Positions 50,275 through 59,140 of a DNA stretch of 64,000 bases are shown piece after piece (positions within the stretch are counted from its first letter, which is position 1; each line of letters begins with the position of its first letter). The notes below the pieces were generated by a model. It had not been told where the DNA came from. It did no database searches and saw only the letters and a program-made list of their open reading frames with translations. The stretch lies in contig NZ_VFIA01000008.1 in NCBI RefSeq assembly GCF_014282275.1, forward strand, positions 62,001 to 126,000, read 5' to 3'. Made by a program: the position numbers and the translations under genes. This DNA is from Spirosoma utsteinense. GTDB taxonomy: Bacteria > Bacteroidota > Bacteroidia > Cytophagales > Spirosomataceae.

Positions 50275-50729
50275 ACTACTACCTGACTATAGGGGTCCTA
50301 ACGCTGGGCGTACTGTCTCGCGTAAGCGCCCAAACTCCCGTCTCAGACCGTCAGTTGCTGGCCGACCGCGATTTCCGGAACAACGCGGCTTTTGCCAACT
50401 ACCACCGGGCCGGTAACTCCGACCGGCCCATGCAGTTTCGGCGTCAGCGCTGGCTGGCGCAGTATAATCCGGTTTCGCTGGCGCTGAAAGGTGTTTTGCT
50501 GGGCTATCAGCGGCTTATGTCCCAGCAACTGGCGCGCAGTTGCCCCTACCAGATTACCTGCTCCAACTTCAGCAAACAGGCTATTGAAGAGTATGGGCTG
50601 GTGAAAGGCGTTTTTCTCAGCGCCGCCCGGATCATGCGCTGCAATCGGATTGGCTTGATGGATGTACCATCGGTAGACATTAGCCCGGTCGATGGCACGA
50701 TTCTGGACTCACCGAGCCGCTACCGATGA
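50271..50729 (+). CDS. yidD: YidD-like protein with N-terminal signal peptide
   Basis: A 152-residue protein whose middle part is YidD-like: YQRLMSQQLARSCPYQITCS followed by NFSKQAIEEYGLVKGVFLSA and ARIMRCNRIG, keeping the paired cysteines and the LKG-x-L-x(4)-R-x-x-RC pattern of the family. Ordinary YidD proteins have 70-90 residues, stay in the cytoplasm and help YidC insert membrane proteins. This one has an added N-terminal signal-like sequence (YYLTIGVLTLGVLSRVSAQ) and a C-terminal tail (VDISPVDGTILDSPSRYR), so it may act outside the inner membrane. Its start overlaps the LolA-like stop and its stop overlaps the next start, both by ATGA. Confidence 0.85.
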   Translation: MNYYLTIGVLTLGVLSRVSAQTPVSDRQLLADRDFRNNAAFANYHRAGNSDRPMQFRRQRWLAQYNPVSLALKGVLLGYQRLMSQQLARSCPYQITCSNFSKQAIEEYGLVKGVFLSAARIMRCNRIGLMDVPSVDISPVDGTILDSPSRYR

Positions 50730-51598
50730 CCTACGTTCGTTCCTGGTTACTGCTTGTGCTTGGACTTATTGCCGGAGCCGCCCATTGTCAGCCAGCAACC
50801 TTCGGCAGCGAATGGCAGTTTGCGCGCTACCTCGCCGATAAAGAAGCCACCGACGAAGCCTTATTCGTTTTGCAGGCGTTCGACAAAAATACCCTGACCG
50901 TGCCCCAGCGTGATTCACTGGCTTACCTCAGGGGTTGGCTCACCTACAGTGCCAAATCGCTCGATGAAGCTGGTGAGCAACTGCTGGCCGTATCGCCAGC
51001 CTCCCCTTTCTACCTGAAAGCGCACTATTTCGGGGCCTATTGCCTGGCCTTTCAAAACCAACGGGATTCGGCCCGGGCGGTTATGAATCGCCTGCCCGCC
51101 CCCGACTCGACCCTGCGCGAACTGCGGGCTTTTGAGCAGGCTGGCCTGGCCCTGTTACAACGGCAGTACGGCCGTTATGACACACTCCGGCAGCAGTTTA
51201 CCTACTCGTCCTACGCACTGAGCGCCGAGGAAACCCGACTGGATGCCCACCGCCGGGCCCTGCTAGCCCAGAAACGACGGTCTCCGGCGCTGGCAGGCCT
51301 GATGAGCGCCGTTGTGCCCGGATCCGGAAAATGGTATGCGGGCAAAGCCCGGCAGGGTATAGCGTCTTTCTTACCCGTGCTGATGCTGGGGTTACTAACC
51401 TGGGAGGGCTACCGGAAAGATGGCCCGACGAGTCTGCGTTTCCTGGGCTTCGGCTCGCTCTTCACCGTTTTTTATGTGGGTAATGTCTGGGGGAGTACGC
51501 TGGCTGTTAAAGTCCGGCGGGATGAATTTAACCGGGTTTATGACAACAAGATTTTGTTTGATATGCACATTCCTCTGCGGAATCTGCTCAATCGCTAG
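50726..51598 (+). CDS. TPR-like protein with C-terminal TM2-like membrane hairpin (paralogue A)
   Basis: A 290-residue protein: signal peptide (RSWLLLVLGLIAGAAHC), an all-helical TPR-like part (about 30-185; EGxx/DxA-type spacing such as FVLQAFDKN, LAYLRGWLTYSAKSLDEA), then SAVVPGSGKWYAGKARQG followed by two membrane helices and a basic tail. The PGSGxxYAGK motif recalls TM2/DUF5683 proteins. It is paralogous to the next gene. ATG overlaps the yidD stop. No function is known to me. Confidence 0.75.
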   Translation: MTYVRSWLLLVLGLIAGAAHCQPATFGSEWQFARYLADKEATDEALFVLQAFDKNTLTVPQRDSLAYLRGWLTYSAKSLDEAGEQLLAVSPASPFYLKAHYFGAYCLAFQNQRDSARAVMNRLPAPDSTLRELRAFEQAGLALLQRQYGRYDTLRQQFTYSSYALSAEETRLDAHRRALLAQKRRSPALAGLMSAVVPGSGKWYAGKARQGIASFLPVLMLGLLTWEGYRKDGPTSLRFLGFGSLFTVFYVGNVWGSTLAVKVRRDEFNRVYDNKILFDMHIPLRNLLNR

Positions 51599-52364
51599 CG
51601 CGCAGACTACCGGCGACTCGCTGTTTGCAGCCGGGCACTACCTGGCGGCCCGGGTGACCTATGAACGGGTACTTTTCATGTCGACCGAACCTGTCGAACA
51701 GTTTTCGGCCGCTATGGGTAAAGCGCGTTGTTTGAAACAGCAGGGACTGAACGCACAAGCTGTAACCTTTCTGAACAGCCAGATCCAGGCCATTTATCCA
51801 GACAGTTTAACGTACCAGCTCCGGCGGGAACAAATTCTGTGTGCCTACCTCGCCGGGCAGTTCGAGAACACGCTCTCGTTGCTGGATCGATTGCCTTATC
51901 TACACCCCGACATACCGGCCCCGCCCCTGCTGATGGCGGTACGGGTGCTGTCCCTGAACGAGCTGAACCGCTGGACCGAGGCCGACACCGCCTACCGGGC
52001 GCTGGCCACCTATACGCATGCCGACACGGTTCAAACGCCTTACAAACAACTACCCCGGCTAAAAAGTGAAAAGAAGGCCCAATGGCTCTCGACCTTCATT
52101 CCGGGTGCCGGTCAGTTCTATGCCGGGAAACCCGGCGAAGCAGGCCTGAGTATTCTGGTCCAGTCGGCCGGTCTGTATTTCGGCATTACAAGTTTTTTGC
52201 GGGGCTATTATCTCTCGGCCTGGGGTGTTGGGGCGGGTTTGTTTGGTTCGTTCCACGCGGGCGGTGTGCGCAGAGCGGAGGTGCTGGTACGGCAGCTAAA
52301 CCAGCAACGGGCTGCGGCATTCAACAGCCAGCTCCGGCAACAGGTACTGAAACTGATCGAATAG
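51540..52364 (+). CDS. TPR-like protein with C-terminal TM2-like membrane hairpin (paralogue B)
   Basis: The start chosen is the ATG at 51540, inside the end of the previous gene (59-nt overlap), because it opens a signal peptide (TTRFCLICTFLCGICSIASA). The frame continues upstream to 51420, but without signal-like features. The 274-residue product has TPR-like helices (AAMGKARCLKQQGLNAQA, LAGQFENTLSLLDRLPY) and then STFIPGAGQFYAGKPGEAG with two membrane helices. It has the same layout and key motif as paralogue A. Last gene of the operon; a bidirectional terminator follows at 52382. Confidence 0.75.
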   Translation: MTTRFCLICTFLCGICSIASAQTTGDSLFAAGHYLAARVTYERVLFMSTEPVEQFSAAMGKARCLKQQGLNAQAVTFLNSQIQAIYPDSLTYQLRREQILCAYLAGQFENTLSLLDRLPYLHPDIPAPPLLMAVRVLSLNELNRWTEADTAYRALATYTHADTVQTPYKQLPRLKSEKKAQWLSTFIPGAGQFYAGKPGEAGLSILVQSAGLYFGITSFLRGYYLSAWGVGAGLFGSFHAGGVRRAEVLVRQLNQQRAAAFNSQLRQQVLKLIE

Positions 52365-52381
52365 CCGGACATAAAAACAGA

Positions 52382-52411
52382 ACGCCCCGCTCTCGACCGG
52401 GAGCGGGGCGT
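52382..52411. terminator. Bidirectional terminator between convergent genes
   Basis: ACGCCCCGCTC (52382-52392) and GAGCGGGGCGT (52401-52411) form a perfect 11-bp stem. On the minus strand it is followed by a T-rich run, serving the TM2 gene; on the plus strand it ends the LolA-YidD operon. Confidence 0.85.
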
Positions 52412-52429
52412 CTGAATGAAGCAGCGAGA

Positions 52430-52873
52430 CTACAGCCTGCCGGACCACATAAAAAACTTCGGGTTATCGACGTAAGGCGAGATGTTATCATTATCGATAA
52501 TCAGCACGATTAAATCGATCAGCGGGACAACTCCGAAAATACCCCCGCAGGTCAGGATATAGCCGACCCAGGTCAGCGTTTCGGTTCCCAGGTAAAGCCG
52601 GTGAATACCCAGACCGCCCAGGAAGAGGTTCAGCAACAGCGCCGGAACAAACTCTTTGGTAGCTTTCACCCGGGCCGTACCGCTCAGGGTTCCATTCATC
52701 TGCTGGCTGTTGAGCAGATTGGCACTCACAGTAGCCAAACTAACATCTTCGCTCTGCGCGAAAAGCTGTTCAACCTGCTGATCGTCGATGACGTATTCCG
52801 CTGCCGGCAAATCGGCAGCGCGGGCCGTGAGGGTTGCCAGAGAGAGGAGACAGAATAGGAATAGTTGTTTCAT
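52430..52873 (-). CDS. TM2-domain protein with signal peptide
   Basis: A 147-residue protein: signal peptide (about 20 residues, ending ARAAD), a polar helical part and a C-terminal TM2 domain (LFLGGLGIHRLYLGTETLTW then VGYILTCGGIFGVVPLIDLI, two helices with a tight turn). The GxGxHRxYLG motif is the hallmark. The protein ends FFMWSGRL. It is convergent with the neighbouring operon, whose two last genes carry related PGxGxxYAGK membrane hairpins. Function of the family in bacteria is not established. Confidence 0.9.
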   Translation of the reverse strand: MKQLFLFCLLSLATLTARAADLPAAEYVIDDQQVEQLFAQSEDVSLATVSANLLNSQQMNGTLSGTARVKATKEFVPALLLNLFLGGLGIHRLYLGTETLTWVGYILTCGGIFGVVPLIDLIVLIIDNDNISPYVDNPKFFMWSGRL

Positions 52874-52945
52874 GATAGTATAATGAATGATTGGTTAACG
52901 GCTAAAATTACGGCTAATCCTATCACTTCAAACAGGTTTTCTCAA

Positions 52946-52978
52946 AAAAAACCGGACAGTTTCTTTGTCCGGTTTTTT
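52946..52978. terminator. Terminator of the prolyl oligopeptidase gene
   Basis: AAAAAACCGGACA (52946-52958) pairs with TGTCCGGTTTTTT (52966-52978). It is T-flanked on both strands and lies 20 nt beyond the peptidase stop on the minus strand. Confidence 0.9.
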
Positions 52979-52997
52979 AAGAAAAATACGGGGTAGC

Positions 52998-55136
52998 CTA
53001 CTTACTGGCTACTTCTTTCAAACTTTTCACCCCCATGTTCCAGAGAATGAAGGAGTAGATATCGGCGGTTGTTTCGATGTTCTTTTTGGTATTGCTGGCT
53101 CCGTGGCCGGAGTTCACATCGACCCGAATCAGAACCGGGTTCGTGCCTTTATATACTTCCTGCAATGTGGCGGCATATTTGAACGAGTGAGCCGGGACCA
53201 CGCGGTCGTCGTGGTCGGCGGTGGTGATCATGGTGGCAGGGTAGTTGAGACCCGCTTTCAGATTATGCACCGGCGAATAGGCATACAACGCCTTGAACTC
53301 GTCGGCCTTATCGCTGCTGCCATAGTCGGCGATCCAGTTCCAGCCGATGGTAAACTTGTGGAACCGGAGCATGTCCATCACGCCCACCTGCGGAATCGCC
53401 ACCCGGAACAACTCGGGCCGCTGGTTCATGACCGCCCCAACGAGTAGTCCTCCGTTGGAACCACCCTGAATGGCGAGTTTAGCCGGACTGGTGTACTTCT
53501 GGGCAATCAGGTATTCGGCCGCCCCGATAAAATCGTCAAAAACATTCTGTTTCTTAAGTTTCATACCCTGCTCGTGCCAGGTTTCGCCATATTCACTGCC
53601 CCCGCGCAGGTTGGCCTGTGCATATATGCCACCCTGCTCCAGAAACGGAATCCTGAGCGGACTGAAGGCCGGCGGCAGGCTGATATTGAATCCACCGTAG
53701 CCATACAACAGCGTCGGGTTGGTGCCGTCGAGTTTCAGCCCTTTGCGGTAGGTCAGGAACATTGGCACCTTCGTGCCGTCTTTACTGGCATAAAACACCT
53801 GCTTCGTTTCGTAATCGCCCGGGTTGAAATCGACTTCGGGTGCCCGAAAAACAGTGCTCTTGCGCGTAGCTATGTCGTAGCGGTAAATGGTAGGCGGGAA
53901 GGTGAAGGAGGTAAACGAATAGAACACGAACTTATCGTCTTTTTCGCCCCCAAATCCCCCGGCCGATCCAATAGCGGGCAGTTTGATCTCGCTCTCCGGC
54001 TTACCGGCGTAGCTGAACACCTGTACCTGCGAGGTCACGTCTTTCGAATATTCCACGAACAGTTTACCCCCGGCCGCGCTCACGCTGTTTTCGGCAATTG
54101 GCTCGGGCCGTTCGGCAATGAGCGTCGAGAAAACGCGTTTTTTCGTGTCGAAGGCGACGACCTTACTGTTGGGGGCTTTCTCATTCGTTATGATCAGCAA
54201 CCGGTCGCCGTCGTTATCTACCACGCCATAGCTGAAATCCGTCACCTCGGCCACAACCGGCGCAAACGTCTTTTGAGCCGATTGGGCGTCGATGAAGAAT
54301 AGCGCGTTACCATCTTTTCCCTGGCCCCGGTCGCTAATGGTGAGCAAGACAAACCGCTCGTCGTCGGTGGTGCCGACGGTATGGAACCGCTGCGGACTCT
54401 TGGCGTCTTCATACACCAGCCGGTCGGCCGACTGCGGAGTATTCAGCGTATGGAAAAAAACCTGGTGGTTCTCATTTTTAGCCGCCAGTGCCGAGCCTTC
54501 GGGTTTGGGATAGCGGCTGTAGTAGAAACCATTGCCCTGCCAGGCGGCTCCCGACACTTTTACCCATTCGATCGTTTCAGCCAGGTATTTTTTGGTCGAG
54601 AGGTCCATAATCTGGTATTCCTGCCAGTCAGACCCGCCTTTCGAGAGGCCCACCACGGCGTATTTACCGTCTTTGGACAGCGAGAACGCACCCAGCCGTG
54701 TTGTGCCGTCGGCCGAAAGTTTGTTGGGGTCGATAACCAGTTCGGGTTTACCATCGAGGCCCTTCTGGCGGTACAGCACCGACTGATTTTGCAGCCCGTC
54801 GTTTTTGGAGAAGTAAAACCACTCGCCCTTACGACTGGGGGCCGAATACTTCGGGTAATTGTAGACCTGCTCCAGCCGCGTCTGAAGCTGTTTCCGATAC
54901 GGTATCTGCTCCAGGTAACCGAACGTAACCTTATTCTGAGCCTTCACCCAGTCGGCTGTTTCGGCAGAGCGGTCGTCTTCGAGCCACCGGTATGGATCGG
55001 CAACTTTCGTGCCGTGGTAGTCGTCGGCCTGGTCGGTCTTCCGGGCCTTGGGATAAGATAGTTGGGAGTCGCCCTGACCTACGGCAACAGATGAACTCAG
55101 CATGAGCAACAGGTAAATGGGTTTGAACGAATACAT
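52998..55136 (-). CDS. Prolyl oligopeptidase (S9 family), exported
   Basis: The start is the ATG at 55136 (YSFKPIYLLLMLSSSVAVGQ, a signal peptide). The frame is open further upstream to 55238 but without a sensible N-terminus. The 712-residue product has an N-terminal seven-bladed propeller gate (DDYHGTKVADPYRWLEDD; FYYSRYPKPEGSALAAKN) and a C-terminal alpha/beta-hydrolase domain with catalytic Ser in GGSNGGLLVG, Asp in TADHDDRVVPAHSFK and His in SGHGASN. It cuts short peptides after proline in the periplasm. It has its own terminator. Confidence 0.95.
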   Translation of the reverse strand: MYSFKPIYLLLMLSSSVAVGQGDSQLSYPKARKTDQADDYHGTKVADPYRWLEDDRSAETADWVKAQNKVTFGYLEQIPYRKQLQTRLEQVYNYPKYSAPSRKGEWFYFSKNDGLQNQSVLYRQKGLDGKPELVIDPNKLSADGTTRLGAFSLSKDGKYAVVGLSKGGSDWQEYQIMDLSTKKYLAETIEWVKVSGAAWQGNGFYYSRYPKPEGSALAAKNENHQVFFHTLNTPQSADRLVYEDAKSPQRFHTVGTTDDERFVLLTISDRGQGKDGNALFFIDAQSAQKTFAPVVAEVTDFSYGVVDNDGDRLLIITNEKAPNSKVVAFDTKKRVFSTLIAERPEPIAENSVSAAGGKLFVEYSKDVTSQVQVFSYAGKPESEIKLPAIGSAGGFGGEKDDKFVFYSFTSFTFPPTIYRYDIATRKSTVFRAPEVDFNPGDYETKQVFYASKDGTKVPMFLTYRKGLKLDGTNPTLLYGYGGFNISLPPAFSPLRIPFLEQGGIYAQANLRGGSEYGETWHEQGMKLKKQNVFDDFIGAAEYLIAQKYTSPAKLAIQGGSNGGLLVGAVMNQRPELFRVAIPQVGVMDMLRFHKFTIGWNWIADYGSSDKADEFKALYAYSPVHNLKAGLNYPATMITTADHDDRVVPAHSFKYAATLQEVYKGTNPVLIRVDVNSGHGASNTKKNIETTADIYSFILWNMGVKSLKEVASK

Positions 55137-55342
55137 GAGATGGAACTGCGAGAAGGTTATGATGTGCAATCGATCTACGAATAACGCCCCCGGGAGCCGA
55201 AAAGGCAAACCCGCCGGGGAACCAGCCATCCAACGCAATAGCCTCTCGTGTTTATTTAAAACTCTTGTTCATTTATAGACTTGGAAATACGACAAATAGG
55301 TAGCTCATTTACAGTCCCTTAGTTCTACCTTCCTCTGTTACG

Positions 55343-58300
55343 ATGCGTTTACTTTTACGCGGTATCTGTCTGGCTGTCGGCTGGGGCCTATTGGCCCCGT
55401 CTGCCTGGTCACAAATACCCCCGACGCCCGATATGGCGTTTCGGGTCGATCATATCGGCGTCAACAACGGACTGACACAGGGGTCCGTTTACTCGATGCT
55501 GAAAGATAGCCGGGGCTTTTTGTGGTTTGGCACCCAGGATGGCCTCAATCGATACGACGGACACCGGTTTCGCACGTTTCAGCCGACCAGCCTGCCCGTG
55601 TCTCCCGCAGACTCCGCCCGCTTGCCGTCGGGTGCTATCCGGGGCATTAATATTCTCGGCATCGTTGAAGACCCGGAAGGTAATTTGTGGATCGGCACCG
55701 AAGACGGCCTCAACCGCTACGACCGTCGGCGCGACCGGTTCGACTGCTTTCTGGCTACCGGGCCTGCGAAAAAGCAATTGTTCAGCCGGACCGTCCCCTT
55801 TCATGCCAGCCAGACCGAACTACTTTACCTGAGCGATGCCGAGGGGCTGGTTCGGTTTAATTACAAGACCCATCGAAAGACGATCATATCGGCCGATATC
55901 CGCCTGAACCAGGAGTATGACCTGCCCAACTCGACCGTACTAACGGCCACAGGCGATGTCTGGCTACACGCGCCCAGGGGGCTGATTCGCTATAACCTGC
56001 ACAACCGGACCCTGTCGCGCTATTTCAGCGATCGGCCCGACAATCGCTTTGGTCCCGCCCGAATCGTCTTTTCCTTCTTTGTCGATGCCCGGGGTATTGC
56101 CTGGCTTGGCACCGATACCGGCCTGATCCGGTTCGATTACCACCACCATACGTTTCAGTCATACGACTGGCAGGGTACCCAGCCCGTGAGTGCCGTCTAC
56201 AGCATTGCGCCCGACCGGCGCGGCCGGCTGTGGCTCGGCACCCAGCGCAATGGTGTTTTGTATTTCGATGAGCGGTCGCACCTGTTCGGTCAGGTCGATG
56301 TGTTCACCAACGTAAACCAGCGGCTGAGCGAATTCGAGATCAACAAGGTGTATGTCGACGATCTGGGCATCATCTGGGCCAATGTAGACCCGAACGGGCT
56401 GGCGCGCATCATCCCCGATGCTTTCCTGTTCAATGGCCTCACCAAACGGCAGTCGGTGGCGCTGCCGTCTCCTGAGCAGCGGCTCAGCAGTTACACCATC
56501 CGGGGGTTTCTGGAAGAACGGTTCGACCGGGTGTGGATTGCTACCTCGAACGGCATCGACGTAATCAACCCGCAAACCAACCAGGTGGTAAAGCGCTACC
56601 TTACCGGGCAGAATCAGGGAGCTTTACCCCTGCACAACATCGCCCGGAGTATCTACCGCGATCCGCAACACCGTATCTGGGTTGGCGCACCGGGCGGTGT
56701 ACTGGCCTTCGATCCTGAAAAGCAGACCTTCAAACCAATTCCGTTCTCCGACAAAACCAGCCACGTAACCGATAATTACGTGCGCAATATGATAAGCATC
56801 GACGACTCCACGCTGGTGGCCGCTACCGAGGATGGTTTGTATTCGCTGAATACGGCCCGGCACAGCTGGTCGAAACTGGCGATAATGGAAAACGAGAACG
56901 TATTCAGCCTCTGGTATGATGCGCCTGCCCGTCAATTATGGATCGGCACCTACCTGAACGGCTATTGCTGCTATCAGTTGCCGGACCATGCCGGGGGCCC
57001 CTGGCGCAAGATCCGGTCGGGCCTGGCGGGGTATATGGTGCTCCACCTGCGCCCCGATCCGGCCCGCCGGCTGCTGTGGCTGGCTACCAACCAGGGGTTG
57101 GTGGCGTTGCAGCCCAAAACCGGGAAAACAACCGCCTATACTACCAAACAGGGGCTGGCTAACTCATTCGTTTACGGCTCCCTGGCTGATGGCCGTAACA
57201 GCATCTGGCTCAGCACGAACCGCGGCATCGCGCGACTCGATCCGGCCACGGGGACCATCAAGAACTTCGACCTCAACGACGGTCTGCAAGGGTATGAATT
57301 CAATGGCAACGCCTACTTGCAAACAGCTTCGGGTGAGTTGTATTTTGGGGGCGTTTGTGGGTTTAACCGGTTCCGGCCCGACCAGTTCCATAGCTCGCCG
57401 GTCAGTTCGCCGGTTCATATCTACAGTTTCAATGTCAACGAGGAACCGTTCCGCTCCGATGAATACGTGGGGGAACGCAATCAGATCGACCTGGAGCATG
57501 GCCAGAACACGATTTCGATGGAGTTTGCAGCCCTCGACTACCGGAGCAACGGCCGTAACGCCTACCAGTATCAACTTACCCATTACGACCCGCACTGGGT
57601 TATGGCCGGCGAAAAGAATTATGTCCGGTACGCTAATCTGCCGCCGGGCAACTATATATTCCAGGTAAAGGCAGCCAACAAGGATGGGCACTGGAGCCAC
57701 CAGAGCCGCCAGCTCAGCATCCGGATCAGCCCGCCTTTCTGGCAAACGATCCCGTTTGTCCTGTTCTGCATCGTCCTCATCCTGCTGGGCATACTAGCCT
57801 GGGTCCGGCAACGCGAAAAAGCCATTCGCCACCACCAGGCCGACCGGCTTCGACTGGCCTACAGCATTCAGGAAAAGGTTAAAAAAGACATTGCCCGCGA
57901 TTTACACGACGAAATTGGAACCCGGCTGGCAACCATCAAGCTCTACACGACGCAGCTGACCCAGCAGGCGGTTGAAACCCCGGAAATCCTGTCGCTCAAG
58001 ACTACTATCTTCGGCCTGCTCAACGATACGATCAACGACATCCGGAACCTGCTTCGCAAGCTGAACCCTCAAACACTGGAGCAGCATGGCTACGTCGTTG
58101 CCGTAGAAGAGCTTTTCGCCCGCGTCAGTGCCAGCGGTGTCATCAGCACCGCGCTGCATGTGGGCGAGGCAGATGCCGATCAGGCGTCCAGACCAGACGC
58201 GCCCCCCCCGGCCCGCCCATCGGCCGATACCGAAGTGATGCTATACCGGATAACGCAGGAACTGCTAAGCAACTCGCTCAAACATGCCAATGCACAGCGT

Positions 58301-58579
58301 ATCGAGCTACATATTCAGCAACAGCCCGACCGGATGCTGCTGGCCTATAGCGACGATGGACAGGGTTTCGACTACGACAAAGCCCGGCGCACGGCATCGG
58401 GCCTGGGCCTGGGTGGTATCGACTCGCGGGTGGCGATCCTGAACGGAAAAATAAACTGGCAGACCCAGCCGGGATTCGGGACAAGTGTGCAGATCGAGGT
58501 ACCAACCGGTCCGGCCAGTCTATACCTGCGGCATAGCTTCCGAAACCGGGTTCCTTCGCCGACCAGCTCAGCGGGATAG
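55343..58579 (+). CDS. Periplasmic-propeller sensor histidine kinase
   Basis: A 1078-residue membrane kinase. After a signal peptide come many two-component-propeller repeats (DSRGFLWFGTQDGLNRYDG, EDPEGNLWIGTEDGLNRYD, DRRGRLWLGTQRNGVLYFD), then a Y_Y_Y domain (about 705-795, NAYQYQLTHYDPHW, PPGNYIFQVKAANKDGHWS), one membrane helix (FVLFCIVLILLGILAWV), a HisKA_3 dimer with His in IARDLHDEIGTRLATIK and a NarX-like ATPase domain (ITQELLSNSLKHANA). It senses an extracytoplasmic ligand, likely a glycan by family precedent. No receiver domain is fused and no regulator is adjacent. Its end overlaps the convergent exonuclease by 12 nt. Confidence 0.95.
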   Translation: MRLLLRGICLAVGWGLLAPSAWSQIPPTPDMAFRVDHIGVNNGLTQGSVYSMLKDSRGFLWFGTQDGLNRYDGHRFRTFQPTSLPVSPADSARLPSGAIRGINILGIVEDPEGNLWIGTEDGLNRYDRRRDRFDCFLATGPAKKQLFSRTVPFHASQTELLYLSDAEGLVRFNYKTHRKTIISADIRLNQEYDLPNSTVLTATGDVWLHAPRGLIRYNLHNRTLSRYFSDRPDNRFGPARIVFSFFVDARGIAWLGTDTGLIRFDYHHHTFQSYDWQGTQPVSAVYSIAPDRRGRLWLGTQRNGVLYFDERSHLFGQVDVFTNVNQRLSEFEINKVYVDDLGIIWANVDPNGLARIIPDAFLFNGLTKRQSVALPSPEQRLSSYTIRGFLEERFDRVWIATSNGIDVINPQTNQVVKRYLTGQNQGALPLHNIARSIYRDPQHRIWVGAPGGVLAFDPEKQTFKPIPFSDKTSHVTDNYVRNMISIDDSTLVAATEDGLYSLNTARHSWSKLAIMENENVFSLWYDAPARQLWIGTYLNGYCCYQLPDHAGGPWRKIRSGLAGYMVLHLRPDPARRLLWLATNQGLVALQPKTGKTTAYTTKQGLANSFVYGSLADGRNSIWLSTNRGIARLDPATGTIKNFDLNDGLQGYEFNGNAYLQTASGELYFGGVCGFNRFRPDQFHSSPVSSPVHIYSFNVNEEPFRSDEYVGERNQIDLEHGQNTISMEFAALDYRSNGRNAYQYQLTHYDPHWVMAGEKNYVRYANLPPGNYIFQVKAANKDGHWSHQSRQLSIRISPPFWQTIPFVLFCIVLILLGILAWVRQREKAIRHHQADRLRLAYSIQEKVKKDIARDLHDEIGTRLATIKLYTTQLTQQAVETPEILSLKTTIFGLLNDTINDIRNLLRKLNPQTLEQHGYVVAVEELFARVSASGVISTALHVGEADADQASRPDAPPPARPSADTEVMLYRITQELLSNSLKHANAQRIELHIQQQPDRMLLAYSDDGQGFDYDKARRTASGLGLGGIDSRVAILNGKINWQTQPGFGTSVQIEVPTGPASLYLRHSFRNRVPSPTSSAG

Positions 58580-59140
58580 CGGAGGGGTCGACAGCACACG
58601 CGGGATCAACCCCTTATCGTCGTGCCGCAGCAGCATCTCGAATAACCGGACCGTAGCAGCAGCGTCACCCTGGGCACGGTGGCGACCGTTAAGGGGAATA
58701 TCGAGCGATTGACAAAGCTTGCCCAGGCTGTAGGACGGATAACCGGGAATGAGCTTGCGGCTCGTTCGGACAGTGCAGAGGGTTTGGCGGAAGTAATCAT
58801 AGCCAAGCCAGCCCAACTCCTTCTTGATGAAATTGAAATCGAAGCCTACGTTATGCGCCACAAAAACAGCATCCTTTGTAATGTCGAGCACCTCCCGGGC
58901 CACATCGGCAAAGACAGGAGCGTCGGCAACCATGGCATCGGAAATACCGGTCAGGTGCCGAATAAACGGAGGGATGGGGCATCCCGGATTGAGCAGGGAG
59001 TGAAACGAATCGACCACCTGCTGCCCATCATGGCGGAAGATAGCGATTTCGGTCAGGCGAGTGGGGCCATTTACGCCCCCCGTGGTTTCTACGTCAACGA
59101 TGCAATACACGAAAGATAGTTTGTGCGGACTTGCCAACAT
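58568..59140 (-). CDS. DEDDh 3'-5' exonuclease (DNA polymerase III epsilon-like)
   Basis: A 190-residue nuclease. Exo I: FVYCIVDVETTGG (Asp, Glu). Exo II: DAVFVAHNVGFDFNFIK (His-Asn, Asp). Exo III: HRAQGDAAATVRLFEML (His and Asp). Without a GIY-YIG or polymerase-binding tail it may be a stand-alone exonuclease of the DnaQ fold. Start ATG at 59140. A small frame (59094-59210) overlaps the start in another frame. A -7 element (TACTTTTG) lies at 59244-59237 on the minus strand. It is convergent with the sensor kinase, with a 12-nt overlap. Confidence 0.9.
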   Translation of the reverse strand: MLASPHKLSFVYCIVDVETTGGVNGPTRLTEIAIFRHDGQQVVDSFHSLLNPGCPIPPFIRHLTGISDAMVADAPVFADVAREVLDITKDAVFVAHNVGFDFNFIKKELGWLGYDYFRQTLCTVRTSRKLIPGYPSYSLGKLCQSLDIPLNGRHRAQGDAAATVRLFEMLLRHDDKGLIPRVLSTPPLSR

